Source: Tausonia pullulans
Lineage: Eukaryota; Basidiomycota; Tremellomycetes; Cystofilobasidiales; Mrakiaceae
Assembly: GCA_951802195.1 (NCBI GenBank)
Contig: OX637628.1
Location: 1,054,001-1,118,000 of the forward strand
Direction: 5' to 3'
Length of the DNA stretch: 64,000 nt
Shown in pieces: positions 22,897 through 35,058 of this stretch (its first letter is position 1; the number at the start of each line of letters is the position of its first letter). The notes under the pieces are model-generated. The model was not told the DNA's origin. It did no database searches and saw only the letters and a program-made list of their open reading frames with translations. The position numbers and the translations under genes were made by a program.

Positions 22897-25365
22897 CTAC
22901 CGAGGGGCCACCTTCTGCTCTTCGGTATTGTCATCAGCCTCGAACACATCCTTCTCCATCTCCTCAGTCGCCGGGATCTTGGCTACCTCAGTTTCCTCCT
23001 CCTTCCTCTCCTCCTCCTCTTCCTTCTCCTCCTTCTCCTCCTTCTCCTCCTTCTCCTCCTTCTCCTCCTTCTCCTCCTTCTCCTCCTCCTCCTCCTTCTC
23101 CTCCTCCTCCTCCTTCTCCTCCTTCTCCTCCTTCTCCTCCTTCTCCTCCTCCTCCTCCTTCTCCTCCTCCTCCTCCTTCTCCTCCTCCTCCTCCTTCTCC
23201 TCCTTCTCCTCCTTCTCCTCCTTCTCCTCCTCCTCCTCCTTCTCCTCCTTCTCCTCCTTCTCCTCCTTCTCCTCCTTCTCCTCCTCCTCTTCCTCCTCTT
23301 CCTCCTCCTCCTTCTCCTCCTCCTCCCTCTCCTGGCAAGGGGTAGTCTCCCCATTTTTAATAGATGCTGGTCCCCTCGTGACATCCACTGGCACGATTTC
23401 AACGTCGACGTCCGCCTGCGGCTCGTCCCCAACGGCAGCTACAGAAGGAGGGGACGACGGCGACAGCGACCGGGATGGTGGGGGCGGAAGAGGGGCCTCC
23501 TTCATGGGCACTGGGGGCGGGATGGCAGGGACGGCCTTGGAAGTGAAGAAGGAGAACTTGGACTGTGGAACAGGGTGCAGGTGGTTAGCCTCGCGCTACA
23601 TAGAAGACGCGTGCAGAGAGGCAGACGGACCTTGAGCCCACCCGTAGAGGCAGAGGCGGCGGGCTCCGGTGTGACAGGAGGAGAAGCAGCAGCGGCTGCG
23701 GGTGCCGGTGCCGGCGCAGGTGGTGGCGGAGGCGCCGTGGTAGAGGTCAAATCCGCCGTCGAAGACACCTTCCTTCCTCCTCCAAAGAATGCCCATCGGC
23801 TTGTCGTCGTCGGCTTCTCCTCCTCCTCCTCCTCGCGGTCCATCTCCAGATCCGAAGGCAAAGGCGGCAAGCTGATCGCCGGCATAGCCTCCTCCTTATC
23901 ATTCTCTGTCTCCATCGCTGCACCACTGCCACTTCGCCCACCAGCAACAAACTCGCGCATCGCCCGACAGGCGGCCTCGCTCGCTTCGCGGGCCGCAAGA
24001 CTCTCTGCCAGCTGGGCTCGCAAAGCAGAGGATTCAAGCCGGAGGGCGCGGATGAGCTCGTCCTCTGCTGAGTGGGGAGCTGGCTCAACGGCTAGAGGAA
24101 TGAGACTGGAGTCCTCAAGTTGACGGAGGGCCGAGAGTCGGGATTCCACTGTGGAATCGTGGTCTCCGTCTGAAGAGCGGACGGAGACAGACGCAAGGTC
24201 AACGACGTCGTCTTGGAAAGCGGCGCTGCTGGAAGAGATGCGTCGCGCGACTTGGGAAGGTCGCTCATACGCCGCTGGGGTGGTGGAAGGCGCTAGGCTG
24301 CTGTTTCCTCCGCCGCCGAACCCGAGGAACGAAAAAGTCGAGGAAGCGGCCGTGGTTGGCGAGGCAAGAGCGGGAGGTTGTGGCGAGAGAGGCGCGGGGG
24401 CGGATGAGAGTCGAAGCTCACGAAGACCCCCTTTGGTCGTCACTGGGGCAGCAACAGCAGGCGTCGAGGAGGAGAGGAAGGAGGAATCGGAGATGGAGGA
24501 AATCCCACCTACGGTGAAAGGCACCGACGAGTCTGAGATGGAGGAGATACGTCGGTGGACGTTGGTCCGGACAGCGCCGCTACTGAACGACTGATGCTTC
24601 TCGCGCTTCGAAGAAGAGATGGGGATCGACCCAGAGGGAGGTTCCTCCGACGTCGAGGACGTCGAATCAGGGAAACCGAGCCCAACGAGGCCGCCGTGAG
24701 TGCTTGAGGAGGACGTGGCTTGCTGAATGGTGCTAGTCCTCCGACCGGCCTTCTCGTTCTGCAGCCGCATAACCCCCCGCCTGGCCTCCTCGATGGAGAC
24801 TCGGAGAGTCCCCACAAGATCCTCGGCCGCATTTCGCCCAATGCGCTCCTCTTCTAGCTCTGCCTCGAGCTCTGGGACGCGAACCTCAAACTCCTCGAGC
24901 TCCTGGACGCGCGCTCGGAGGGTGGCGGCCTCAGCACGGGAGAGGGCGAGTGCATCGAGGTGGGCATCCCTGGCTGCGGTAGCTTGGGAAAGTGAAGTCC
25001 GGAGTGCCGCAAGGAGGGAGTCGCTGGAGGAGGTATTGGTGATAGAGGACGGGGCAGTGAATGACGGGGGAGAGATCGGCTCATGAGATTCGGATTGGTC
25101 GGAAAGGCGGGTTTGGAGGGCATGAACCTCGTGCTGAAGAGCAAGGATGTGGTTGTCGCGTTCCTGTGTTGACGACGGTAAGATGGGCTTGAGTCAGCCG
25201 GATTTAGCCTCAATGAACAGCAATCGGATGCGATAGGGAAGGGAGAGCTGGCACAAAACGCCACCACCGGCCTTCCGCCCAACTGCCGAACGCGACTATG
25301 CGAGCGGAACTCACCCTCAGTTCAAGTTCAAGCTCGAGCTTGTCGATATGATCCATCTCGTCCAT
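22897..25365 (-). CDS. Coiled-coil protein with Ser-rich middle and Glu/Lys repeat tail
   Basis: I cannot assign a function. Translation begins MDEMDHIDKLELELELR (25365), ending at a GTGAG donor near 25316. After the intron comes a heptad-like coiled coil: NHILALQHEVHALQTRL and RAEAATLRARVQELEEFEVR. The middle is Ser/Thr/Pro-rich with recurring RISSISDSS-type motifs that resemble phosphorylation sites. A second helical stretch, LIRALRLESSALRAQLAESL, leads to AREASEAACRAMREFVAGG, reminiscent of fungal Sec2-type Rab exchange-factor coiled coils (weak resemblance only). An intron at about 23564-23632 precedes a proline-rich segment with SH3-like ligand runs (PAIPPPVP, EAPLPPPP). The tail is about 110 residues of Glu/Lys hexad repeats, ending EEQKVAPR. 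It is convergent with HPM1. Confidence 0.7.
23010..23332. repeat. Hexanucleotide-type CTCCTT/CTCCTC tandem tract (homopurine-homopyrimidine)
   Basis: About 320 bp consist almost only of CTCCTT and CTCCTC units on the plus strand, with few interruptions. The tract lies in the last exon of the minus-strand coiled-coil gene and encodes EEEKEE-type repeats. All six frames stay open because the unit contains no stop, which explains the Arg-rich, Gly-rich and Ser/Phe-rich frames over it; only the Glu/Lys frame joins the rest of the gene. The perfect strand asymmetry makes it a triplex-prone, length-variable region. Confidence 0.9.
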
Positions 25366-26952
25366 GGCTTACGCACGCGATCTGGATGATTGGGAGTAAA
25401 ACAAAGTCAGTCCTGGTCGGTTGAGCCCGCAAAACGACAGCCGACGGCATCGTCAGATCTCGCTGCACAAGATGTACGTGCGTCTGGCCACCCTTCAGAA
25501 AGTACAGCCTGTTGAGCGGGATATGTCACTGGACATCTGACGGCTGGAGCCTATGGAAGACGCGTCCGAAGACACTTCGAGAGAGTGCGCCTACGACGGC
25601 GGGCCAACAGCCGCCGCACCTCGTCCAGAGCCGGCCACAATTTAGTGTTCCAGCGTCATCAAGGCACAACAGCCCGTCGAAGAAGAAAAACGAGGGAAAG
25701 GATGGCTCACGAGAGAGAGTCTTACGGATTGCTCGCCGGGGGGGAGGAACTGAAAACAGGGGGCAGGCTGGCCAGGGTGACCGATAGAACACGATGTCCG
25801 GGGCTGAGTCGAGGAGGAAACAGACAGGAGGGGAGACGGTCTCGGGGTCAGCTGTCACAGCTCTGGCGTTGCATGTCCCCCTCCGGGATCTATGGGCTGA
25901 GTTCGAGCTGAACTGACTTAAGAAGAACGGATCGAAACCGGTGGGGCTTGAGCAGCAAGCTGTCTCTGTCGACGAGGGGAGTGTGGGCAGGCTGAGGCAG
26001 GTAGATGGCTTGGACTGGAGCCGAGGAGTATTTGAGTCGTGCTCGTGACAGCAGGGCTAGGCTGCGTGGTGTTGTGGTGGTTGCTGAGAGAAACGGGACT
26101 GGCTGCTTCCCAGCCGGAGGAGGAGCGAGACTGAGGGCACCAAAACCGCGTTGTAACCCAAGAAAGCCGACGCGCTGCACGCCGCACCCTGGAAAGGAGA
26201 GGAGGCGCATGAACTGAACCGAAGAGGGCCTGGGTCTCGGCCACGCGAGATAGGGGTCACCAGCAGGCCGGCTTCTGGTGTCTTGCCAGCTCTTTTGTAT
26301 CTATGTCCTAGTGACGGCGATCTGTTGGGTTCACGAAGATGGAAGAAGAACAAAGCGCGAGGAAGGGAAGTCTGCAGGAAGCTCAGACTCCTTTCACGTG
26401 CCATCGAGCGGCGCGCGCAATTTACGCATTCTGCCGTTCGGTCCTGGGCCACGTGCCGTAGAATGGCTCCTTCACGGGGGGGTAGACCAATCGCGCATCA
26501 CCGGCGAGATTCTTCGCCGCATCTCTTGGCGATGAGAGATCGTGGGATCCGTCGTCATAGCAAGGGGAGTAACTCAGTCGACGGCCCGACTCGCCGGACG
26601 TCTTGCACCTCTGTCTCTCCAACGCCTACCAATAGCTCCCTCGCCTCTCCTTTCGACCGGGCTCTCTGTTCCACTGCTCGTTTGGGTTCTCACACTCAAC
26701 AAGCCAGCATTACCTATTGGACGCCTGCCTGTTCGCATGATGCTGCTCCCAAGCCTCGCTCGGGGAGCGTGCCTGCCCGCCGCCATCTTTCGTCGGAGCG
26801 CCACGACAGGTCGTCCCGTCTATTCAGCGGACTGCACTTGGTTTACCGGGTCTCGCTCGTTCTCGCTCTCTCCCAATAGTAGGAGGTGCGTTGGAGAGAC
26901 GCCCCGTCACGGTGGTCTCGACGCCTTTCAAGCCGGTCAAGTCCCCTCGACG
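25366..26952. other. Intergenic region between divergent genes (1.6 kb), no gene seen
   Basis: Several frames are open here, the longest 26283-26879 on the plus strand. Their products are Arg/Ser-rich, lack any domain and show no intron logic. The region presumably contains the promoters and 5' UTRs of the coiled-coil gene and of the MCP2-like gene. Confidence 0.5.
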
Positions 26953-29900
26953 ATGACGCCGACGCGTGCGGCATTCAGGACAGCAGCCCGCTTGCTGTCA
27001 CGTCGAACCTACTCGCAGCACCCCTCCAAAACTTCACCTTCTCCCTCTCATTCTTCGTCCTTGGACGTCTCATCAGTTGGTGTCTCGCAGAGTCAGCTGG
27101 CGCGTCTTCGCCGACTCATTAGGCAGCAGTCCGCCTCCTTCCGCCTCTCCCCTCAATATCAAGCGGCCGCTCGTCGGTTCCCCCGGTCCATCACAATCCC
27201 GCTCTTTGTTCTCCTCTTCCTGCTCTCTTCTACAGCAGCCTACGAATTGATTCCCTCGGCGCGACACCTCGCCCAGGCGGTGTTCCGGTGTGGGCGGCTC
27301 ATGTACGCGGTCGTGAGTAGCCTCACCCGGGAATCGACCCTATTTCCCATTGGCTAACCAGTACTGCTGCCCCAGATTCTGGACGTCATCGACTACAAGC
27401 GCACTTTCGCACAGGACTTTGGGCAAGATGTCACCGAAATGCGCAGGGCATACTCGGCGTGCCACAAGCGGAGCGCAGAGAGAATGCTCCGAGCTCTCGA
27501 GGTCAGTCTGTCGTCGAAAGTCAATCCGAGATTTCTAACTGAGTAAATCATCTTTGAAAATGTTCAGGACCTGGGAGGAATTTACATCAAGCTTGGGCAG
27601 CATCTCTCTTCCGTTGCAGTTATCCCCATCGAATGGTCCTCGACGAGTTGCGTCCCACCTTGACTTCACCTGACTGTCGTCGGGCGCTGACTCCAGCCCT
27701 CACCTTGATTAGTGGCCGTCCTTCAGGACCGATGCCCTGCCTCGTCGCTGGATGACATCGACGCCATGATCCTTAGGGACACAGGATCCTCGCGCGAGGT
27801 CTTCTGTGCGTTCACCTAGTTCTTTCGCAGCGAAAGCTATCCAAACTGATCAACAACTCTCTAGTCTCCGACTGGGACCCCAAGCCTCTTGGGATCGCCT
27901 CGATCGCCCAGGTCCACCTTGCAACGGAACGCGAGACAGGCCGAAGTGTCGCCGTCAAGCTGCAGCACCCGAACCTCGAGGCCTTTTCCGCCGTCGAGTG
28001 AGTCGTTCTTGCTTTCTTTTCCGCTTAATTCAAGCTGATCCTCCCCCTCCCAGCCTCAAGACAGTAAACTTCGCTGTTGCCTGGGTTGACCGCCTCTTCC
28101 CAGCATTTGAGTTTGCCTGGCTTGCCCGCGAGGTCAACGAAAATCTTCCAATCGAGATGGATTTCCGGATCGAGGCCAAGAACGCTGCGCGGACCGAGAA
28201 GGAATTTTCAAAGTTCAGAAGGACCTCGCTGTACATCCCCGAGGTCAGGTGGGCGAAGAAGAGGATCCTTGTGATGGAATGTATGTCGTTGAGTCGCGGA
28301 AGCGTGTACATATAAACAGCTGACTTCGGAATTGCAGACATTGATGGTGCTCGAGTTGACAACCTGGAGTACCTCGACCGCCACGGCATCAACCGCAATC
28401 TCGTTGCTCAGGAGCTCTCCAAGGTCCGTTCAGACCGTCTTGACCTAGGACTATTACTAACGATACCGAATCTAGATATTTTCTCAGATGGTCTACCTGA
28501 ATGGGTTCTTCCACGCGGATCCTGTACGTTTGCTCGCACATCCGAGACCAGCCCCGACGGCTACAGCTGCTGAGCCGCTGCTGAAACATGATATGGTCCT
28601 TTAGCACCAGGGTAATGTTCTCATCCGGCCCAGGCCCGAGCAGTCACGATCACCGTACAACTTCGAAGTCGTCCTGCTCGATCACGGTAAATAAGGTCTC
28701 TGTCCAATGGGCGACTTGGATGTCTGCTGATTTGTTCATGCATTTAAGGTCAATATTTTTCTCTTTCGGACGATCTTCGAGGTGCGTGATTTGTGTGATG
28801 TTTTACTTCATGGCGAGAGTGGTGTGCAAGTGTTGGACAGCTGCGACGAGACGACCGGCCGCCAGCCGGCCTCCCATCGTACAATCATAGATGACCGTCG
28901 CTCGAAGGTGGTCCCTCAACAAGAGATCCCACCTTTGGAGACTTCGTATCAAATTTGAGACTTCTGTCTTGCGAAGTCCCGCGGATATGCCAAGGCTCGG
29001 GCCGGCGATGTCTTGTAGCTGACCTCACCCCCGTCTCCAGTCAACTACGCTCGATTCTGGCTCACCCTGATCGAGCCGTCCACCCCGGCCGTCCAAGCCG
29101 AGCGACGTAAATACGCTAAACTCATGGGCAATATTGGCGACGACCTCTATCCGATCCTCGAGTGTCAGTCACTGACGCTCGATCCGCTCGCTTCCTTCTG
29201 ATTCTGACATTGCCTCTTGGTCTAAACAGCGGCTATCACTGGTCGAATGGGCATGGAAGATGCAGTGCCCGACATCATCGATTCGTCGGATACACGCGCT
29301 CCGCTCCACAAACTCCGAGCAAAGAGCATGATGGAACTCAATGCGGCGAGCGAAGAGGAGCAGGAGATCATGCGGAATGTAAAGAGAGTGGTCGTCTGCC
29401 GACTTCGTGGAGAAGCTGACCAAGTCAATGCTTTCTAGGCCGTCATTGAGCGCGAGGGATTACTCAAGGACATTTTCCAGATGCTTCGGCAAGTGCCTCG
29501 GTGAGTGCACGCTGATCCTCTTCACTGAGTGCCTCAAGGCTAATCTGAGTTTGGCTCCTCTACAGACGGATCGTCATGGTCATCAAACTGAACGATCTCA
29601 CGCGAAGGTGCGCTCGTTTCAGTTAAGCTGCCCTACGTCCAAACTGACTTTCCCTCCGAAACGTAGTCTTGACAAGTCCCTCGAGACTACGCATGGCCAG
29701 GCCCGCGTCTTCATGGTGTGTCCACCCGTCTCGCATGCACTCTCTTCCCTGCTCAAACCTCCACCCCTGCAGATCGTCGCCCGTTACTGCCTCCGGTCCG
29801 TGTACGAGGACAGCCTTCGCAAGTGCCGGGAGCTTTTCGTCGCCGAGGGCCTCACCTTCCGGCTCATCGGTCGATGGCTCACCGCCATCTGGTACTACCG

Positions 29901-29988
29901 GACGAGAGACACCTCCATCTGGGCCGCCGAGAAGTGGAGCGACATTTGGGCTGCGAGGACGACGATCCATGGGAGGTTAGGGGCGTGA
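26953..29988 (+). CDS. UbiB/ABC1 family atypical kinase, MCP2/ADCK1-like, mitochondrial
   Basis: Members of this family (yeast Mcp2/Cqd2, human ADCK1) sit in the mitochondrial inner-membrane region and influence lipid and coenzyme Q distribution. The start MTPTRAAFRTAARLLSRRTY is a typical presequence. A hydrophobic segment ITIPLFVLLFLLSSTAAYEL follows. Family motifs are GGIYIKLGQHLSS (KxGQ), LGIASIAQVHLATERETG with VAVKLQHPNLEAF (nucleotide-site Lys), and the NLPIEMDFRIEAKNA region. GFFHADPHQGNVLIRP is the catalytic-loop equivalent and VLLDHG the metal-binding DFG equivalent. After VLLDHG a 33-nt exon at 28749-28781 (QYFSLSDDLR) is needed to reach VNYARFWLTL; the intron behind it (28782-29040) is long. 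There are about ten exons. All key residues appear present. Confidence 0.9.
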
Positions 29989-30186
29989 TATGTGCAGTGC
30001 CGAATGAATGAAGGAATAATGAGCGAGCCAGGAGGGCTGAGAAACTGGATAACATGCATGTTCCACAAACGACAAATAGAGAGGCCGACTATATTCGAAA
30101 GATGCGCCCTATTGATGGAGAGATAAGCAGAATAGAGAAAAGAACGAAGAGATGGAAAAAGATATTTATGAAGCGACGAGCACGGA

Positions 30187-32539
30187 TCAGATGTCCTGCT
30201 CCTTGTCGTAGGTCGGTGTCTCAAGGTCGGCGTCACGGTTAGAGTCCTCCTTGGCCATATACGGATACTTGAGGTTGAGGAACCGCATGACCTGAGCACC
30301 AAAGCAGAGCGCGGCGACCATAGCCAGGGTGGTGGCGAAGCCTTGAGTGTACTTTGGAGCCGTGTTCTTGGGCCAAAGGAACGCTCCTGTAGAATGAAAC
30401 GACATTGTCAGTTGGCGGCTTCATTTAGATTGCTCGTGAGAGCGGAGGACGGACCGTAGATAGATGCAGAGTTTCCGATGGCGCTGTAGGAGAGAGGATG
30501 AAAAGTCTGTCAGCCACGAGTAGGCTTAAAAAGGAAGATAGTTGCGCAGCAAGCCCTGCCCCCTATCTTCCAGTATCCTGCCGAGCCAGCAGTAGTACTC
30601 ACTTTACAAACGCCTGGGTGATAGCTCGCTTCTCAGCCGGCCATGAGATGATGTTGGAGGTCCAGACGAGAGTGAGAGGTGCGCAGGCGTAGATGCCCGC
30701 GACGGCAAAACACCTGCAATGCATAACAAGGTCAGCCACCTTTCCCGTGGCAAGATCTTCTGTCCATGAATTTCAACTTACAGGAAGGCATATTTCACTT
30801 TGAGGTTGTCGACTCCGATGATGATTCCGAACGAGATGGCCGACATCGCGGCCGCCATGGAGAGGTGGATGGGTCGCTCCTTCCACAGGTCGGACGAGAA
30901 GGGGAAGGCGATGATGGCGACAGTAGCGACCATGTAAACGGGAATGCTCATGTACTGGACCATGGTGCCCTTGTATCCAAGCTGTCCCATAAGCTGGGGG
31001 ATGCGGAGGGAAAACAGGCGTCAGGCAGAGCGCCCGCGGAACTCCTACGAATAGTTGTCGCAACCACTCACCGTCGGGATAAAGTACTGAATCGTTTGGC
31101 TCCCTGCAAAGGTCGGCGGTAAAAGACCCGTCAGTGAGACACAGAAGAGGGGAGAAAATTTGAAGGAAAGCGGACCTGTGACGAGGACGAACAGGAACTA
31201 GACATTGCGCAATCGCTGTCAGTGGGCGCCTTGCATGGTCGGTCTGAACACCAACTCACCGTCATCATCCAGCAGCGCCAGTCGCTAAGAGCAGACTTGA
31301 GCGACTTCCAGTGACCCTCCTCCTTGTCGGCACCGGCGGATCCTCCGACGGAGTCATGGTTCAAGCGGGCCGCAGCGAGCCATTTCTCGTCCTCAGTAAG
31401 CCATTTCGTCGTAAGAGGATAGTCTGGCAAAGCCCAGTAGGCACCGATGGCAGCGACGCAGGTGGCAGTTCCCTCGATGCTGTATAAGGGGACATGCAAG
31501 CAAACAGGTTGAGTTTTGGCGGTGGCGCGGACCGACAAGAAGAATACGATAACTCACATGAACAGCCAGCGCCATCCGGCCAATCCGCCTGCGTTCACAT
31601 TGCCCGTAATCGCACCTGCGAGAAGACCACCTAGGGCTAAAGCAGGAGAAAAAGCAGGAAAAAACGTCAGGGCAACGGCAGACACAAGGGCACCGCGCGT
31701 GGACGACCATCGCTCATCCTCCGCGTCTCCCTGAATGTTTCTACATACCTCCACTAATCGCAGATGCTGAGTAGTAAATGCAGTAACGCCTTGCCAATTC
31801 ATTTCGTTTGTACCAGGAAGAGAGCAGGAAAAGTGCTCCGGGAGAAAACCCGGCCTCCGCAACGCCGAGGAGGGCTGATGATAAAAGTCAGAGGGGGCAT
31901 GACGGCGCTTGGTAGAAACAATATAGATACCTCGAACAACTGACAGCGTCTTCCACGAGTGACAGCCGGCCATGGCCATGGAGATGCCTCCCCAGACCTA
32001 CAGCATAAGAGGGAAAGGGGTCAACGGACAACACATGTCTCGTGAGCTAACGCTTTACTCACAAACATGATCGAGGGCAGGTAGACCGATGGCCGGAAGC
32101 GAGATCTGCCATAGGCGTCAGCGAGGCCGTGATGGGCAGTTATTGCTTGATTTGGAACTCACAGAAGCATATTGGAAGGGACCTCGGCGAGGACATAGCC
32201 AATGAAGAAGACGAGAAGGATGACTGAATACTGGTCCGAGGTGAGATTGAGGTCCTTTTCCATGCCGCCGGACTTGGCGTTTCCAATGTTGGCCCGGTCG
32301 AGGTAGGACAGAACGTAAATGCCCCAAATTACAGGGACAAGACGTCGGTCAATCTTGCGGACGAGAGCCTTTTCTTCAGCCGAGTCTGTCAAGGGGGCGA
32401 GCATGAGGCGTCAGCACTCGAGCAAGGCGTTGCAAGGAATAGAATGCAACAAACCAGGTACGTAGACGCGGTTGGCGATTGACAGGCTGTTCTCGTGGTG
32501 AGTGACCGCCCCAGTCTTGAAGTCCTTGTCTTGTTGCAT
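30187..32539 (-). CDS. MFS transporter, anion:cation symporter (ACS; Dal5/Tna1-type) family
   Basis: This is a plasma-membrane importer, probably of an organic anion. ACS members in fungi carry allantoate, nicotinate, tartrate and sugar acids. Translation starts MQQDKDFKTGAVTHHEN (32539). The first transmembrane segment carries the family signature IWGIYVLSYLDRANIGNAKS, followed by SVILLVFFIGYVLAEVPSNM. Later come GVAEAGFSPGALFLLSSWYK (the RxxxG-like loop region), GWRWLF at the end of TM6, and a long charged central loop. The second half contains TMVQYMSIPVYMVATVAIIA and SNIISWPAEKRAITQAFVNA, then the last helices to the stop at 30187. About twelve helices are implied. At least nine introns, some flanking very short exons, split the gene. 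Neighbouring aldolase and DenD genes and shared upstream motifs suggest that it imports a sugar acid (inference). Confidence 0.87.
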
Positions 32540-32713
32540 GATGGCGGCGTTGATGTGTGCGATGGGGAGAGACAACAAGTGCTCGCTTACGTGCAAGTGA
32601 GTGTGATGGCCTGAGGTGGTGGGTGTTGAAAGAAAGGATGTGGGAAACAAGGAAGCGGGGCCCTCTTGTCCTTTAATCCTCCAGGAAGCGCATCAGCCCT
32701 AGCAAGGTAATGG

Positions 32714-32746
32714 CGGTCGATCGTCCGGAATGCGGTCCGACTACCG
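32714..32746 (+). promoter_or_regulatory. Pair of CGG-N8-CCG motifs upstream of the MFS gene
   Basis: The first is CGGTCGATCGTCCG (32714-32727), the second CGGTCCGACTACCG (32733-32746). The second has the inner TCCGAC shared with the aldolase, DenD and DUF1479 upstream sites. They lie 175-207 bp upstream of the MFS ATG at 32539. Confidence 0.55.
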
Positions 32747-32918
32747 GTGGTGCACGCTCACGAGACGAATGCCTGTCGGGCTCGGGCCGAGTTCCTTTAT
32801 TCCGGCAGCTGAGACCGGAAGGGGCGGGAGCACAGATGAGAGGCGCGTCAATAGTCGGCAAGCCAGCATGAAACACGACAACCTCAAGCAAGAGGGCGGA
32901 GGCAAGATGAGGGGGCGG

Positions 32919-32960
32919 GACATTGGGGAGTCGGCACATTGGGGAGTCGGGACATTGGAG
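32919..32960 (-). repeat. 16-bp tandem repeat (2.6 copies) carrying three CCAAT boxes
   Basis: The plus-strand unit is (G/C)ACATTGGGGAGTCGG, with copies at 32919-32934 and 32935-32950 and a partial copy to 32960. On the MFS coding strand each copy gives CCAAT, the target of the Hap2/3/5 (HapB/C/E) complex. The distance to the MFS start is about 380-420 bp. Confidence 0.6.
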
Positions 32961-33685
32961 AGAGAAACACACCCAAGCGCCCCCTCCAGCTCAAACGCTT
33001 CCTATTTGCCGATGAGACACTTTGGCCTGACGGTCGCCCGATGGTGCATATCTTCCGGGGCGAATTTCTCTCTCTAGACTGCAAGGGAAGTCCTGTCCCG
33101 GCTCGGCTCGTATAAAGGTGTGAGAGGCGAAGCCGTGGTGGAGCACCATTCCTCACGCTCGACCTGGGGAAGCGCTAACGAGCCGAGCGCCCCCACAACC
33201 GGCGTCGTCTCACACGCTGGCGAGCACACTGAAGAAAAGCCGCGAGTGCACGCAAGAAGATAAAGAGAAGAGCATGCATGCATGCATTACTCACGGTGTT
33301 ATACCCGAGATCAAGGGCCAGCGTGATTCGGCCCTGGCGAAAATGCCGAAAGCGCGTCGAGATTCGTTCGGGGAAAGGCGAACGATGAAGCAGCCTTATG
33401 AATGCGCTCGCTGGTGAGAGCTCAGAGGGGGCGGTGATTCAGGCGTGAGGCTTGCTTGGGAAAAGGAAGAGACCGCAAGACGGGAACGAAGATGAGCCGC
33501 GTAGGAGGAGATATCGAGAGTCGAGCAAGGTCGGGTGGTAGGAAAGAAGAGCAGAGGTCGACTGAGAGCGCGGAAACGACTCAGGAAGCACAGGAACACG
33601 CCACTCAGACCTTTCTGCTCTTAGATCCATGACAACCAACATATATCATTCCATTAAGAAAAGTAGAAAATATACGGACCCAACT

Positions 33686-35058
33686 CTACGAACGCTTGCC
33701 CTGGTCTTGCGAGCCGAGAAGCTTGAAGAACCTGGCGCAGACACCAGCGAAAATCTGGGCTGCATTCTCATAAAGCTCTGGAAGGGGGACCTCTTGTTCC
33801 AGTCCCTTCTGGATGGACGCCATAGTGGGGTCTCTGGCCCAAGAGTTGATATTGAACTTTTCAATCGAAGGTTAATAAGTGTTAGAAAATGACCAAATGT
33901 ACGCCGAAACCCCGAAGCACACACCTTGCGAGCACCGGCCTTGACGCAGGCGATCCAAAGCGAGTCTGGGAGCTCGTCAGTTCCGTGCAGGGCAATCTGG
34001 CGTTGGAATTTGGCGTCAGCTCGAACAGAGGCTCGGTTGAGTGCAAAGGGGTGGCTTACAAAATGGCCATTCCTCTTGACAATGCTGTGTAGTTCCTCGA
34101 GCCTGGCGGTTGGTTGGTCAGTGTCAAAGGCAGAGCCAAGGGTCCATCGAGACTCCCAGTCCACCACTCACAGGTCGAGTTTGAACTGATTCTCTGGCGG
34201 GTTGAGGTACTTGCCGTGAAGATTGCCAATCGAAGGCGCCAGCAAGGTCGCCCCGCTCTCCCGCATGAACATCTCGGCCTTGGATGCGTTGGTGAGCTGG
34301 GCGTCAGAAATGACTCTCAGTCCCGCCTCGCCGCCCTCAAGCCGACCGAGCTCGACCTCAACGGCGACGCCGCAGGCCATGGCACGCGCGATGTGGACCT
34401 TGCTCTACCAGTTCAGCGGAGGCAAGGTTCAGCAAACAAACTAGGGATCATGTAGGCAGGTGATGGTCATGACGCACAATCGCGAGATTCTCCTCATCCG
34501 TGTCGGCGTGAGAGGCATCGACCATGATAGAGTCAAACGCGACACCCTGCTCGGCGAACCGGAGCGCGGTATCAATGTCCTCCTCGGTGGTAGCATCTGA
34601 ATAGGAGGTCCTTGTCAAGATGGGTCCCAAATAGAATGTCAAGCTGACTTCTCTCGCTCACGGTCAAGATGCACTGCGATAGGGACAGAGGCCGAGTGGG
34701 CGAGGTCGAGGCAGAAGCGAAGAAAGTGGATGCCGAAAAAGTCTAATAGCCAAGCCAGCAAGTCAGCTTCTCTCAACAGCATGACAAAGAGCCAAAGCTC
34801 GACTCACGAAGAGTGATAGGGAAGAGCTGGAGGATCGCCGGGGAGTTGGCGCTCTCGGCGGATCGGACAAGTCCAATAGCCGCTGTCGCATCATAGCTGA
34901 AGCATAACCCAGGTCAGCAAGACCTCTCAGACTCAGGTGATAGGTCAGTCGCCTCACCAGGTCATTGCGACAACACCGTATCCTCCAGCCTCGGCGTTGC
35001 GGAGGATAGACAGCGTCCGGTTGTTCGCAAGTGCGGCGGGGGCCGGGGCGGCGGGCAT
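33686..35058 (-). CDS. Class II ketose-bisphosphate (fructose-bisphosphate-type) aldolase-like protein
   Basis: This is a zinc-dependent class II aldolase of the divergent fungal branch that is also found fused to DUF1537-type sugar-acid kinases. It is probably cytosolic. Translation starts MPAAPAPAALANNRTLSILR (35058) and continues NAEAGGYGVVAMTCYDATAA. PIAVHLDRDATTEEDIDTAL carries the first His ligand. Further motifs are AFDSIMVDASHADTDEENLA, GVAVEVELGRLEGGEAGL (Glu ligand), LLAPSIGNLHGKY (His ligand) and QIALHGTDELPDSLWIACVK (His ligand). KFNINSWARDPTMAS corresponds to the NI(D/N)T phosphate site, and the protein ends FFKLLGSQDQGKRS (stop at 33686). Several introns split it. The canonical housekeeping FBA reads HGGSG where this has HGTDE, so a different ketose substrate is likely. 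It is divergent from the DenD-like gene. Confidence 0.85.

Larger units (their letters stand above)
32540..33685. promoter_or_regulatory. Upstream region of the MFS gene and 3' side of the aldolase gene
   Basis: This 1.15-kb spacer contains no believable gene. It holds two CGG-N8-CCG sites (32714-32727 and 32733-32746), a 16-bp repeat carrying three CCAAT boxes (32919-32960), and an alternating GCAT run (about 33273-33286). Confidence 0.6.

Noticed and set aside
22983-23635. Long Arg-rich, Gly-rich and Ser/Phe-rich frames over the repeat
   Set aside because: They exist only because the hexanucleotide unit has no stops; only the Glu/Lys frame connects to a gene.
26283-26879. 198-residue plus-strand frame between the coiled-coil and MCP2-like genes
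   Set aside because: Arg/Ser-rich, no domain, no splice logic, and it ends just before the MCP2-like start region.
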